DNA of 64,000 bases from Symbiodinium natans (GCA_905221605.1 CAJNDS010002757.1:1078501-1142500); one strand, 5' to 3'. Positions 43,701 to 53,423 are shown, numbered from the stretch's first letter. Notes: generated by a model from the letters alone, not told the origin. A program made the numbers and translations.

Positions 43701-45889
43701 AACGCCCCAAATTAAGGCCCTAGACCCTAAACCCTAAACCCCCTCAAGCACGAGGCCATCACCATCGACGAGATTCGGCGCCACCTCGAGTCCAAGCCCG
43801 TGCAACAGTTCTTCAGGACTGTCAACACCCCAAACTCCCGAGACCCACAAACACCCTAAACCAAAAAATCCCCAAACACCCTAAACTCTAACTAAGCTTC
43901 AGGGACTCTTCTTCAGGACCAGGTCCGCGCGGGGGCTTCTGGGGGGAACTCGGGCCGATCTGGGAATCTGGCAACGGAGGGCGGGGCAAGGGGTTCAAGG
44001 TTCAGGGTTGTTGGGGGGTTTGGACGCCTCTTTAAGATAATACATAATCGTTAGCTACAAGTAAGACCCCCCTACATGAAATCCTCAAGCCCTCAACCCT
44101 CACCCCTCAACCCTCAACCCTTAAACCCCCCTTTCCTCTTTGGCCTCCAGCCAGCACTCCAAGCAGGACCATCGACGTTGATTCTTCCGAGGCGGAGGTG
44201 CGCCTGGTGTGAGGGTTTAATATAGGGGTCGGAATAGTTACTAGTAGTATTCCCTTATGGTCCCTTCATAAATATTCCATGATGACAACCCTATTCTGCT
44301 GATTAAGGGGCCGCTATATTAGGGTCTGAGGGGGTAGGGTTCGGAGTTGCTTGGGGACAGCTCGGGGTTTGGGTTCTAGGTTTGGAGCTTCAGGGTTCAG
44401 GTTCAAGAAACTGTGGGTGGTAGCAATGATTTGAAGAAGCACAGCAGCAGCAGCAATATCAAGAGGCAGAATAGAAAGCCAGTTGACCTCAGCTCAACCT
44501 TGTTGGAGGGCTTAGCGTTTCTTCTTGGGATCATTTGGCCTCCCACTTTTTGGGGGACCCGACCCCCTAAAACCTCGAAGGGCTATCTGAGCCGCCTCCT
44601 GGTTTGGTTGCAGCTAAAGTGGATGTAGTGCAAAACCTGAAGCTCTAAATCTCTGCACCCTTTACACCCTGGAACCCGCAACCGCTAATCCCTGAACCCC
44701 TTTCCTGCAAATTCGCAAGGCCTCAGAATGCTAGATTCGCGTTTAGAAGGCATCTAGGGTGTAAGGTACAGGATGCAAGGTCTTGGTTGTAGGGTTGTGC
44801 TTGCTTTGGGCCGATATATCAAAAACCTGCAACCCACACCCTCAGGGTCTTGGGCAAAAACCTTGAAAGAAAGCCCGCCCCATAAACCTACAACCTAAAC
44901 CCTAAACCCTATAAACCCTATAAACCCTAAACCACCCGACGCTCGAGGTGCTGTTTGAGATTCTTGACCTCAGTGGGGATGGCAGCATCGACAAGGAGGA
45001 CCTCAGGGTTCAGGGTTTGGGATGCTCCCACTTATACCTAACAGCTCCTTAATAGGGATTGAATAGGGGGGGACTAGAATCCCTATTCAGGATTCCCCCT
45101 TTATGCTAACAGTCCTTAACAGTGATTCTTTCTACTAGGGGGCACTAGAATCCCTGTTAAGGACTGTTAGGCATAAGGGGGAACATGCCAAGGTTCAGGG
45201 TTCAAGGGTTCGCTTGTGGGGCGAACGCCGCTCCACTGGAGACATACTATTGCTGCATGAGCTTCATACCGACACGCTGAACCCAACCCCAAGATACACG
45301 CATCGACTCAAGGAACTTGGGTGTAGAGTGGGGCACCCCTGAAACCTCAAGCCCTAAAAACCCTAAAAACCCTAAACCCTAAACCCCTAGACTTTAAACC
45401 CCTTCCTTGGCAGCTGCACCTTCGGTTCACTGAAAGGCGCTGCTATCATTCTCCTCGACGGCTATGGCCCCAACCCCCCCCCCCCCCCCCTAAGCGCTGA
45501 ACCGGATGAGGGCTCTTGGGTAATCCCCCTAAACCCTAAACCCTAAACCCTAAACCCTAAACCCCAAACCCCAGACCCCAAAAAAAAGCAAGGGATTGTT
45601 TAGGGGCAACTCTGGGGTTCTAGGGCTTCAAAGTTTCAGGGCCTTTGGGGGCTTCAGGGGGTTCAGGGTTTTGGGTGGGGGTTTTAGGGGCTTCAGGGAA
45701 CACTAAACGCTGAACCGTCTTTTTAGGGTATCTAGTTACGGCTGACTAACCGGAAGATCTGCCCTGCATCTTCAGCAGGAGTTCATCAGCGGCTGCCTTC
45801 GACTGCAGGGGGCCGCCCGGGCCGTCGACCTACTTCTGATGACCAAGGACACGCGGCGAGGCCCGGCGATGTGGTGGGGGGCAATGTAG
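35228..45889 (+). CDS. voltage-gated cation channel (one 6-TM domain read) with C-terminal EF-hands
   Basis: Exons: 35228-35268 (S2), 35855-35941, 36812-36853 (S3), about 38001-38076 and 38688-38747 (S4), 39432 to about 39479 and about 39820-39858 (S4-S5/S5), 40284-40330 (S5), about 40582-40627, 41130-41172 and 41592 to about 41632 (pore), about 41804-41871 and 42326-42388 (S6), 43263-43328, 43755-43816, 44167-44197, 44948-44998 (EF-hands), 45779 to 45889. Joined landmarks include TFFAME/VALRLAVHGLKFF, LRFARIIRVLRLTRFF, FGT/VGRSILSLFQALTGG/IDW and MNIITGNFV. Most joins keep phase; the S5 join and those at 40582 and 41804 are ambiguous. The donors I could define are eight GC, three GA and three GT. 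The product should be a plasma- or ciliary-membrane cation channel gated by voltage and tuned by calcium. S1 and the N terminus are not located. A TAG at 45887-45889 may be the end, or the gene may run to 46912. Confidence 0.85.
37379..37606 (+). repeat. long CCCTAAA array with ordered variants
   Basis: About 228 bp. Units pass in blocks from CCCTAAA to CCCTGAA, CCCTAGA, CCCCTAA and then the 8-base CCCCTAAA. Confidence 0.95.
38001..38747 (+). CDS. S4 voltage-sensor exons of the channel
   Basis: Exon about 38001-38076 ends GVVDFAVLRIVR with two bases of the next codon, then a GC donor. Exon 38688-38747 begins with the third base after CTGTCAG and reads TLRFARIIRVLRLTRFFDDL. Joined, arginines recur every third residue (LRIVRTLRFARIIRVLRLTR), the defining S4 pattern. 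Confidence 0.85.
38146..38290 (+). repeat. (CCCCTAAA)n octamer array
   Basis: About 15 copies of the 8-base unit CCCCTAAA, flanked by a few normal CCCTAAA units on each side. It lies in the intron that splits the S4 exons. Confidence 0.95.
40025..40101. mobile_element. short TIR element, family A (degenerate)
   Basis: Starts GGGATGTTCC and ends AAAAGGGGGAACATCGC, an inverted pair of the same type as 43357-43453. Channel intron. Confidence 0.45.
40143..40252 (+). repeat. CCCCAAA to CCCTAAA array
   Basis: Units start as CCCCAAA/CCCCAAAA and become perfect CCCTAAA just upstream of the S5 exon at 40284. Confidence 0.95.
40650..40763 (+). repeat. (CTT)n microsatellite
   Basis: About 38 TTC/CTT triplets with a few TTT or GTT interruptions. 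It starts about 22 bp after the channel exon ending at 40627, inside an intron. Poly-Leu or poly-Phe frames here are artefacts. Confidence 0.95.
41130..41632 (+). CDS. pore-loop exons of the channel
   Basis: Exon 41130-41172 reads VGRSILSLFQALTG and ends one base into a Gly codon before a GC donor. Exon 41592 to about 41632 supplies the rest and continues GIDWRELVDVLSP. The joined LFQALTGGIDW is the pore helix and selectivity-filter region of a cation channel. I cannot say which ion it selects. Confidence 0.85.
41333..41428. mobile_element. short TIR element, family C, copy 2
   Basis: CTATATCCCCCTTGGG at the left, AAGGGGAGTATAG at the right, with an interior matching 17035-17126. It lies in the intron between the two pore exons. 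Confidence 0.65.
43263..45889 (+). CDS. EF-hand region of the channel
   Basis: Exon 43263-43328 ends FKSLDIDDNG before a GC donor. Exon 43755-43816 starts AITIDEIRRHL, so the 12-residue loop DIDDNGAITIDE is split by an intron. Exon 44167-44197 continues TIDVDSSEAE and exon 44948-44998 reads VLFEILDLSGDGSIDKE. The exon at 45779 completes it with EFISGCLRLQG, giving the canonical loop DLSGDGSIDKEE. These loops predict calcium binding and calcium control of the channel. Confidence 0.85.
43357..43453. mobile_element. short TIR element, family A
   Basis: Left end GGGATGTTCCCCCTTATACT, right end the inverse (AGTGCAAGGGGCAATATCCC). About 28-bp imperfect inverted repeats with AGCAGTCCT/AGGACTGTT next inward. 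97 bp, inside a channel intron 29 bp after an exon. Confidence 0.7.
44213..44325. mobile_element. short dispersed element, family B
   Basis: Begins TTTAATATAGGGGTCGGAATAG and ends near GGGGCCGCTATATTA, a partial inverted pair. It shares its left half with 7130-7180 and 46018-46070. It starts about 15 bp after the EF-hand exon 44167-44197. Confidence 0.5.
45019..45189. mobile_element. composite TIR element, family A
   Basis: Outer ends GGGATGCTCCCACTTATACC and the inverse GGCATAAGGGGGAACATGCC. A second left-end-like block (TTCCCCCTTTATGCTAACAG) begins near 45090, so one copy may have inserted into another. It starts 20 bp after the EF-hand exon ending at 44998. Confidence 0.7.
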
Positions 45890-45910
45890 GGCTTCAGATG
45901 TCGAATAGAC

Positions 45911-46017
45911 TGGGCTTTGGAGCATGATACTTTAAGACTTTGCTTGGTTCTGGGGTACTGTTATAGCTACTTATACCTAAACAGTTTATACTTTCTTTCC
46001 CAGGGTCTACTCCAAAG
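45911..46017 (+). mobile_element. short TIR element, family D, copy 1
   Basis: TGGGCTTTGGAG at the left, CAGGGTCTACTCCAAAG at the right. CTTTGGA at one end and TCCAAAG at the other form the inverted repeat. About 80% identical by eye to 55837-55941. Confidence 0.65.
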
Positions 46018-46085
46018 TAGGGTTTAGGGGTCGGAATAATTACTAGTATTATACCCTTGTGGTCCCTTTGAAATTATACTATATA
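46018..46085. mobile_element. short dispersed element, family B (partial)
   Basis: TAGGGGTCGGAATAATTACTA and following match 44213 and 7130. It directly abuts the family D copy at 45911-46017. Confidence 0.45.
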
Positions 46086-46481
46086 AACCCCTAGGGGCAT
46101 TAGGTTGGGCAGCAGGCTTGCCCGTATCTTTTTCAAAGCCAATCTGCGGGCCATCTCCTTCGCCATATTCGAATAGGGCTGCCGCCCTTCCAGCCAAAAA
46201 AAGGCATTCACTCGGCACGTCACCGCATCTTTTTCCATCATGCTAGTCTCCCACGAGTAGTTTCGAAGTTGATTGGCTTCCTGTTGCACCAGCGCATCAA
46301 CTGCTTCGTTGGCCTCCCACCTCCAGAGCTGCTCTGCACCAAATTGTTCAGCAAACACTTCTTGTTTTAAGTGCGAGTTGATCCAGTGCAGTTTGAGCCT
46401 ATGTTGGTGGGATCTGATCTTGCAGGGGAAGGTGGGGTTAAGAATTTGGGGGCTTGATGCGGAACTCGAATACCGAAACAA
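46074..46481 (-). pseudogene. LINE fragment: C-terminal half of an RNase H domain
   Basis: The 135-codon frame on the - strand contains LHWINSHLKQE, then WRWEANEAVDALVQQEANQ. This is the end of an RNase H fold (conserved His and the NE-x-x-D-x-L motif) of the kind found in dinoflagellate LINE polyproteins. The upstream catalytic part, reverse transcriptase and endonuclease are absent, so this is a truncated relic inserted antisense to the host exons. The full-length LINE at 58641 has no matching domain, so it is from another LINE family. Confidence 0.55.
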
Positions 46482-46690
46482 ATGCTATTTCATTCTTACT
46501 TGATGGAATTCCTGAAAAGAATATTAGAAGATAGAGAATGTGGATGAACCATGTGAGGTGAGGTGAGGTGAAGTGAAGTGCGACCAGCAGTTATGCTCCT
46601 CAAGGGTGCGTCCCTGCTACGCCCACATACTGAAACATGTGCCGCGGAGGCAGTGAGTGATTTTTTGGGGGCAAAAAATCAGGCTTCATA

Positions 46691-46748
46691 GGTTTAGGGT
46701 TTAGGGTTTAGGGTTTAGGGTTTAGGGTTTAGGGTTTAGGGTTTAGGG
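46691..46748 (+). repeat. (TTTAGGG)n array
   Basis: Eight heptamers upstream of a possible short exon (about 46749-46774, IVLDIHKS, donor GTGAGA). Confidence 0.95.
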
Positions 46749-46823
46749 TCATAGTCCTCGACATCCACAAGTCCAGGTGAGAATGGAGCGTGCTACGCGC
46801 AGGAAGGCTATAACCTTGCTCAG

Positions 46824-46912
46824 CGAGTGATGAACCAGAGGAAAAAGAAGACAAAGAAGAAAAGTACAAAGAGCAAATGAGAATCGACAATGAAGACAAA
46901 GAACCTCTTTAA
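46824..46912 (+). CDS. candidate terminal exon, charged tail (possible channel C terminus)
   Basis: After the acceptor TGCTCAG two leading bases are followed by SDEPEEKEDKEEKYKEQMRI, then DNEDKEPL and TAA (46910-46912). The strong Glu/Lys bias and clean stop suggest a real C-terminal tail. It could end the channel gene if the TAG at 45887 is read through by splicing (GC donor at 45861). The - strand frame here, rich in Phe and Leu, is its shadow. Confidence 0.4.
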
Positions 46913-47536
46913 TGTTGGGCTGTAAATTATACCTGTTATGTCCTCCATGAAGTCATATAATTCAAGATGGAAATGGACGTACAAATTGTGTCGAGGATGG
47001 AGAAATACAAAACAATGACACATGATACACCAGTAAGAATGAAGATTCGTAAACGCCATCAGGAAGATAATTCTCTAATTGAAAAGAGTGCTGACTGAAT
47101 ATCTGATGTAGAATGTAAACCCTAAACCCTGAGCTCTGGTTCATTTACGTGGCTCAGAGGCGGGCTTGTGGGGTTTAGGGCTCTCGGGGTTCATGGTTTA
47201 GGGTGTTTTTTGTCATCAAGAGTTATGTTGTGAAGGCTTGTTCTTTTCTGTCTGGGAGGCTCGGTGGTGTAGGGATGTGGGGCTTGGGTATCCCACAAAC
47301 TCTTCTCCCAGACCCCCGAGCTCTCAACTCTAGGGTTGCAGAGTTTAGGGTTTAGGGTTTAGGGTTTTAAACCCCGAGTGTTCAGGGTTTGGGGACTGTA
47401 GGGGTTGGGCTGAATGGTGTCGGCTGCTTGCCCTTATCAACCCTAAACCCTAAACCCCTAACCCTAAACCCCAAACCCCTAAACCCTAAACCCTGAACCG
47501 GCCCAAGCTTACAACTCGTACCCGCCCCGCGGGCAG

Positions 47537-49293
47537 GCTTCGAACAGATCTTCTTCTACCTTGAGGAGCTCATCCAAAGGCTGGAAGCTCCTCAGGACTG
47601 GGAGCTTAGGGCTTAGGGTTTAGGGTTTAGGGCTGAGGGTTTAGGGCTTAGGGCTTAGGGTTTAGGGTTTGGCATCTAGGGACCGAATCGAGGGTTTTGG
47701 ACTTTGGGTGTGGGGCTTATCGGGTTTCGGAACGATTTAAAGAAGAACCGTGTACCAGATTAAAGAAGAACCGTGTACCAGATACGGTCTCGGGCTGCCA
47801 ATCCCCCCCCCCCCCCCATGGTATCCCGGCCACCCCATCCTCGCTTGGATCCCTACCCCCCCCCCCCCCCCCGTGGTGTGGGTGTGGTTGGGGGGGTTAG
47901 GGTTTAGGGTTTAAAGTTTAAGGTTTAAGGTTTAAATAAAGTTTAGGGGTGGTGTGGGTGTGGTTGGGGGTTAGGGTTTAGTGTTTAAGGTTTAGGGTTT
48001 GGGGGTCTAAGGCTTAGGCCGGTGGTGTGATTGGGGGGGTTGGGGGTTGGGATTTGGGGTTCAAGAGACCGGCCGCCCATGCAACCCTGCCCCCCCCCCC
48101 CCTCCCCGCCCCCGTAGTGTGGGTGTGGTTGGGGTTTAGGGTTTGAGGTTTAAGGTTTGGGGTTTACATGAGTTTCAGAGTTTCAGGTTTAGCCCCTTGG
48201 CGTTTAGGGTTGAAGGTTTACGGTTGAGGTTCAGGGTGTGAGGTTTAAGGTTGGTTTCAGGTTTAGGGGAGAGGTTGGTTTGGGGAGGGGGGGTTTGGTA
48301 CCATGGAAGGGGGGATACCATGGGGGGGGGGGGGGGTAGCGCCCGGAGCCCGAGACCAGATATGCCTCCCCCCCCGCCCTTAAGTTAAGCCACAGGGGAT
48401 TTTGTACAAGATTCACCAACTTTCCACCCTGAATGAGTACACTTCGGCGGTTTTACTTTCTAAACCCTCCCCCGGTAGCCCCCAATAAGCTAGGCTGCCA
48501 TCCCAACTCTTCGACTAAGCTTTATGGTTTAGGGTTTAGGGTTCAGGGTGTAGGGTTATAGGCTTGTGAGGTTTAAGGGCTTAGCCTAAACCCGAAACCT
48601 TTGATTGCACAGCTCATGGCATGGAGTTCCCTATGAACCCTGGGTTTAGGGTTGAGGGTTGAGGGTTTAGGGTTTAGGGTTTAGGGTTTAGGGTTTAGGG
48701 TTTCTGAAGTCTTGTCCCAAACCCTTAACCACTCAAAGGGGAGTTTCATGGCCCCTGAGTATGGTCCCTTACCTCTCTGAGAGGGTTCTGAAGTGCGGGC
48801 CCTTGGGTTGCATAGGACATGCACGAGGTATATAAGGGCTCGAGTACTAAACCCTAAACCCTAAACCCTAAACCCTAAACCCTAAACCCTAAACCCTAAA
48901 CCCTAAACCCTACTGTAACCCCTGAGCCCGATGAACCGCCCCTCGAAAGCCACCAGGACTCCCAGATGCTTGGCCAACAGAGTTGTCACTTGGCGCAGGG
49001 CAGGTTTTAGGGGAGGCCCTGAACCCTATAACCCTTTCAACCCCGCTACGTTTGGGGTTTGAGGTTCGGTGGGTAAACGAACTTTGTAATTCTACAATGC
49101 CATAACCCTATAACCCTCTAAACCCTAAACCCCTAGCCCTAAACCCTAAACCCTAAACCCTAAACCCCGAGCCCTATAAACACTGTAAGCCCTATAGGCC
49201 CATGCAGATCATGCCTTGTGCGCACAGCTTGGGAGCCTCGGGGCCGCAACGCACCAAGGCAAGCACAGCATCAGCGGCAGCGGCCTCTCCTGA
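47537..49293 (+). CDS. exons of an unrecognised gene with a probable stop
   Basis: Exon from 47537 (acceptor GGGCAG) reads FEQIFFYLEELIQRLEAPQD, helical. Exon 49228-49293 (acceptor GCACAG) reads LGSLGAATHQGKHSISGSGL then S and TGA at 49291-49293. Between them lie short G/C-run repeats (47805-48380) and telomeric arrays. Joining these two exons is tentative. Confidence 0.35.
47734..48380. repeat. complex repeat block with inverted poly-C/poly-G arms
   Basis: A two-copy 23-bp tandem repeat (GATTAAAGAAGAACCGTGTA) at 47734-47780 is followed by poly-C with CATGGTATCCC at 47804-47827. The inverse (GGGATACCATGG with poly-G) is at 48313-48336. A GTGTGGGTGTGGTTGGGG unit recurs four times between 47875 and 48135. 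No gene seen. Confidence 0.75.
48845..48911 (+). repeat. (CCCTAAA)n array
   Basis: About nine heptamers. Confidence 0.95.
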
Positions 49294-49689
49294 CATGAGA
49301 ACCAGAGGCCCAGGGGTTTAGGGTTTAGGGTTTAGGGTTTAGGGTTTTAGGGTTTAGTGGGCTTGCTTCATGAGCCGCGCTTCAGTGATGCTACATGGTC
49401 AGTCTTCAATAGATGGCCTATTTTGCCTTTACCCCCAAAAAACCCTAAATCCTGAATCCGAAACCCTTAAAAGCCCTGAGCCCTATTAAAAAACCTTACC
49501 GATCCCTAGCTTGATTGAAGACCCTGGAACCCTAAAAAGAGCTAGAAGCCGCCTGGAAATCCGAAAGCCTAGTAGACCCCAAAAGGGACGGACGTAAGCA
49601 GGGACGTCACTGGGTGTGGGGGGGGGCTTGGGGGTGGGAGGGGCGGTGGCAGGGCTTAGGGTTTAGAGTGTATAGGGTTTAGGGTTTAG

Positions 49690-50530
49690 GGTTTGGGGTT
49701 TGGGGTTTACGGCTCCGGGTAGGTACGTCAACTGTGGGGTCATAGGTGCGTCTGCGTCAGGACCGGATGCTGCCTCGACTGACGTTTGCGCTTCGGGCAC
49801 CATTTCAGAAGGAGTTGTGTTGTCAGACATGTGCAACCGACAATGCAACACGCATTGTGTAGGCAACAGACTGTCTTTTTTGCACGGGGTTCAGATAGCG
49901 GCCTGGGCAATTGAATCTTGCTCTCTTTGCAAGACTGCTGCATCAAATGCAGAGTCAATTCAGACAATCCCCACCTCCGCATGTCATTTCAAAAAGGTCA
50001 TTGTGAAGGTACTGTTCACGTAGTCTATGGCAAGTATGTGAGAGATGCTGCTGCTTGTGCACAAAGTTGCAAGCATGCACTGCAAAGCAGACGCATAGTG
50101 TTGCATAGCTACCGTGCGAACCGATTCCTGTGGAATTGTTGCACGCATCAGCCACTGCGTGCGTGGCCGTCGCTTAAAGCGCAGCCTCTGCGAGTGATTC
50201 CAGTCATTTCGCCGGTAGCTTTGAGGTGTCGTTTGCTCACCTGCTCTATTGCCCAGAGTGGCGACTGCAGCCGTTAATGTTCTCACGCTGAGATTTTAAC
50301 AAAAGCAGCCTCAGTTGGAAGTTAGACGGGCCTGCAGATCAGCGGGGTTGTTCTAGAGCGAACAGTTTCCATCATAAACAGCTGCCTAGGAGCCGAGGAG
50401 AAGCCCTAATCCAGCACCACCCCTCCCATGTTGCCTTGCCAGCTGCCGCACCCCCAAGAAACGGAGGTGTAGAGCCACAGGTAGAGTGACAGCCCAACCG
50501 GAAACGGCCAGACAGCATGATAAGACAACC
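49690..50530. other. array-free island with overlapping open frames on both strands
   Basis: About 0.8 kb almost without telomeric repeats. Frames of 60-119 codons overlap on both strands (for example 49700-50023 and 49918-50277 on +, 49984-50286 on -). None has a recognisable domain, and all are Cys/His/Ser-rich in the way shadow frames are. It could be an old insertion; I cannot assign it. Confidence 0.3.
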
Positions 50531-50577
50531 CTAAACCCTAAAACCCAAAACCCTAAACCCTGATCGCACATGTGCAG

Positions 50578-53423
50578 AAGAGCGAAAAACCCCAACATCT
50601 TCGGCCCAAGAGAGGAGTTCTTGGAGTTGGTGAAGGAAACCTGCGACGACTACGCCGAGATTTCGGAGCCCAGCTTAGGGTTTAGGGTTTAGGGTTTAGG
50701 GTTTAGGGTTTAGGGTTTAGGGTTTAGGGTTTAGGGTTTAGGGTTTAGGGTTTAGGGTTTAGGGTTTCGGGTTTCGGGTTTCGGGTTTCGGGTTTCGGGT
50801 TTCGGGTTTGGGGTTTGGGGTTTAGGGTTTAGGGTTTAGGTTTAGGGTTTAGGGTTGAGGGTTTAGGGTTCAGGGTTCAGGGTTTAGGGTTTAGGGCTTG
50901 GGGCTTGGGGTTCAGGGTTTAGGGTTTAGGGCTTAGGGCTAAACCTTCAGCACCCAGGCTTGTTTTTGGGATCTTTCGGGCAACCCAGGACCTAGAGCCT
51001 TGTTCAGGGCTTTCTGGCTTGTCTCTTCAAGGGCTTGGGACCAGGAGCCTCGGGCCTTGAACCCTCGACCCAGAACTGATCTGAGAGGTGCACCCTAGAA
51101 TAGAGCGCCCTAAAACCCGAAGCCTAAACCCCTAAACCCGGATCCCTTGAACTTCGAAGCTTCTGTCCGAACCCCAGAGCCGGGCCTAAAAACTCTCAAA
51201 CCGGCTGTCAAAAAGTCTTGGAAACCCTAAAATCCCTAAAGCGCGGCAAGGGTTTAGAGTTTCCGGTCTAGGGTTTCGGGTCACCTTAAGCGCCCTGACC
51301 TCGCTGGTTCAGAGGGAAGGAGGCAAGTACTGCAGGTATCACACCCGGGTGTCCCTCTTTAGAGCCCGAAAGGTTATAGGGCCTTCAGGGCCCTAATGAC
51401 CTAAATCCTAAACCCTAAACCATAAGCCCCTAAACCATAAATCCCTAAACCCCTAAACTCTTAAACCCTACCCTAGGGAACCCTAAACCCTGCACCCCAA
51501 ACCCCTAAACCTAAACCCTAAACCCCAAACCCTAAACCCTAAACCATAAACCCTGAGAGATTTTCTTGGACCCTGGCGCCGCTGAATCCTCAAAGTCTCG
51601 AGGAGATCGTCGAGCGGCACTCCACCCTCGAGGCAGACGCCTGTGTTAGGGTTTAGGGTTTAGGGTTTAGGGTTTGAGGTTTAGGGTTTAGGGTTTAGGG
51701 TTTGGGGCTAGAGATGCTTGGACTTCAGGATTTACAGCACAGCCCAACCAAACCCTGAACCCCAAAACCCTAGAACCTCCTAAGCAAAACCCCCAAACCC
51801 TAAAACCCCAAACCCTACACCCCAAATCATAAAGCCGCCCAAAACCGATTGTGGGGCAGGAGAGGGGCGTCTGGCTGTTGAAGAGGGTCATATTGAGGCA
51901 AAAACATCCGAGGGTTCAAAAAAGGAGCCAACCTAGTCAACCTAGATGGGTTCAGGGTCTCAGCCTTTTGGTTCCCATATCTGGATCTAGTGAACTAGTT
52001 AACTGGTTGTTTACGTTTAATTTAATCTTGTCAGGGTTATGATGACAAGGGGCCATAAGAGTGAGAACTTGAAGCCCTGGAAGCCCTATTGCCAGGGAGC
52101 CAACATCGACCTCTCAGAGCTCCAAGCGGACTCGGAGACGCGAATAGAGGAGACCAGTGCAGTTGAGGTGCTTTGGGGAAGTGTAGGGTTCAGGGTCTAG
52201 GGGTTAGGGTTTAGGGTCTAGGGGTTAGGGATCTGTAGGTGTTTTTTTTTGTTGACAGAAGCACAGTTTGCTATTCAAGGGGTCTGTAGGGAACAAGGTT
52301 TCATCAGGCTTTAGGGTGTCATTGGATTGCAGGGTCTTTTAGGGTTTCAGGATGTTTGTTTTGTGCCCTTTGAAGACACTCAATGCCTGCAGGAGCTGAG
52401 AAATCAGTTCCAAATCTACAAGCCCGAGCCTGAGACAAGACTCCGGCTTCCGCCCAGTTTTTTTGGGGGTGTCTAGGGTTCAAGGCTTATAGTTGAGGGT
52501 TTTTGGGTTGAGGGAGGGCTGAGAATTTCAGATCAAGGGCTCAGGGTGTTTTTCTCTATTTCCATGCTTCCGCTTCTGTCCCCACTGACTGTGAAAGCCC
52601 AAAGGTTTCTGGGGTACTCCTGCCAGGCTAGAGAGCTGTGAGGTGTGAGGTTTCATTGAGTTCGAGGGTTTGCGCTCCGCGTGTTGACTGAGGAAAGAGC
52701 AAGAGATGGAGATGATGGAGCTGCGAAACAAGGCCGGCGGGCTTCTGTCATGAGTACACAGGTCTGTTTAAGGCTAGGGGGGATAAGAGTTCAGTGGTTA
52801 GGCCCTGTGCCACACCCGAACCCTGAAGCTTCAGTTGCTGGAGACTGCTGCGTAATGCTCTCGGGACAAGGGCCCTTCGAATTGAGAATCCCAGATACTA
52901 GACTTCGGACTTAGGGATTTGCGGATCTTGGCTTTTGGGGATTTAGGGTTTAGGGTTTAGGGTTTAGGGTTTAGGGTTTAGGGTTTAGGGTTTAGGGCTC
53001 AGGGTTTAGGGATCTCAGGAGGCTCGGGCTGTGAGTCTTACGGTTGCCTCCAGGTTGCCATCCTCCAAATCGAGTTGGACGAGTGCCAGAAGGCACCGCG
53101 GACTCCGGGATTTGGGTTCAGGGTTTAGGGTGTAGGGTATAGGGTGGAGGGTGTAGGGTGTAGGGTTTAGGGTTTAGGGTTTAGGGCACAGCGCTCTGTC
53201 CTTTGCTCTGAACCCTGAACCCTGCGGCGTGAAGATGGTTAGGGCGTTGCGTTGCTGGTCCAAGGCAGCTGTTAAGGAACTGAAGCTACCATGAATTTGG
53301 AGATGTAGACGGTGTTGTCTATTGTGGGGCCTCCTTATTCTCGCCTAAGCCCTGTAGCCCTGAAAATCCCTAAGCCCGCCACGCGCGCAGAAGCGGCAAC
53401 AACTCCAGCACGAATTTGACGAG
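50578..53423 (+). CDS. coiled-coil protein exons
   Basis: Exons: 50578-50665 (acceptor GTGCAG, GA donor; KNPNIFGPREEFLELVKETC then DDYAEIS), 51596-51632 (GC donor; LEEIVERHSTLE), 52096-52167 (GT donor; GANIDLSELQADSETRIEET), about 52393-52437 (ELRNQFQIYKPEPE), 52693-52732 (GC donor; KEQEMEMMELRNK), 53054-53092 (GC donor; VAILQIELDECQK) and 53391-53423 (GT donor; KRQQLQHEFDE). Glu/Leu/Gln-rich heptad-like sequence runs through the group. No named family is recognised. The first exon may belong to a neighbouring gene. Confidence 0.5.
50673..50939 (+). repeat. TTTAGGG array with a TTTCGGG block
   Basis: About 13 TTTAGGG units, then six TTTCGGG, then TTTGGGG, then mixed units. It starts a few bases after the exon 50578-50665. 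Confidence 0.95.
52940..52996 (+). repeat. (TTTAGGG)n array
   Basis: Eight heptamers, intronic. Confidence 0.95.

Noticed and set aside
46820-47059. Phe-rich - strand ORF resembling a membrane protein
   Set aside because: It is the complement of a Glu/Lys-rich + strand exon (46824-46912) and AT-rich sequence; no start context or homology.
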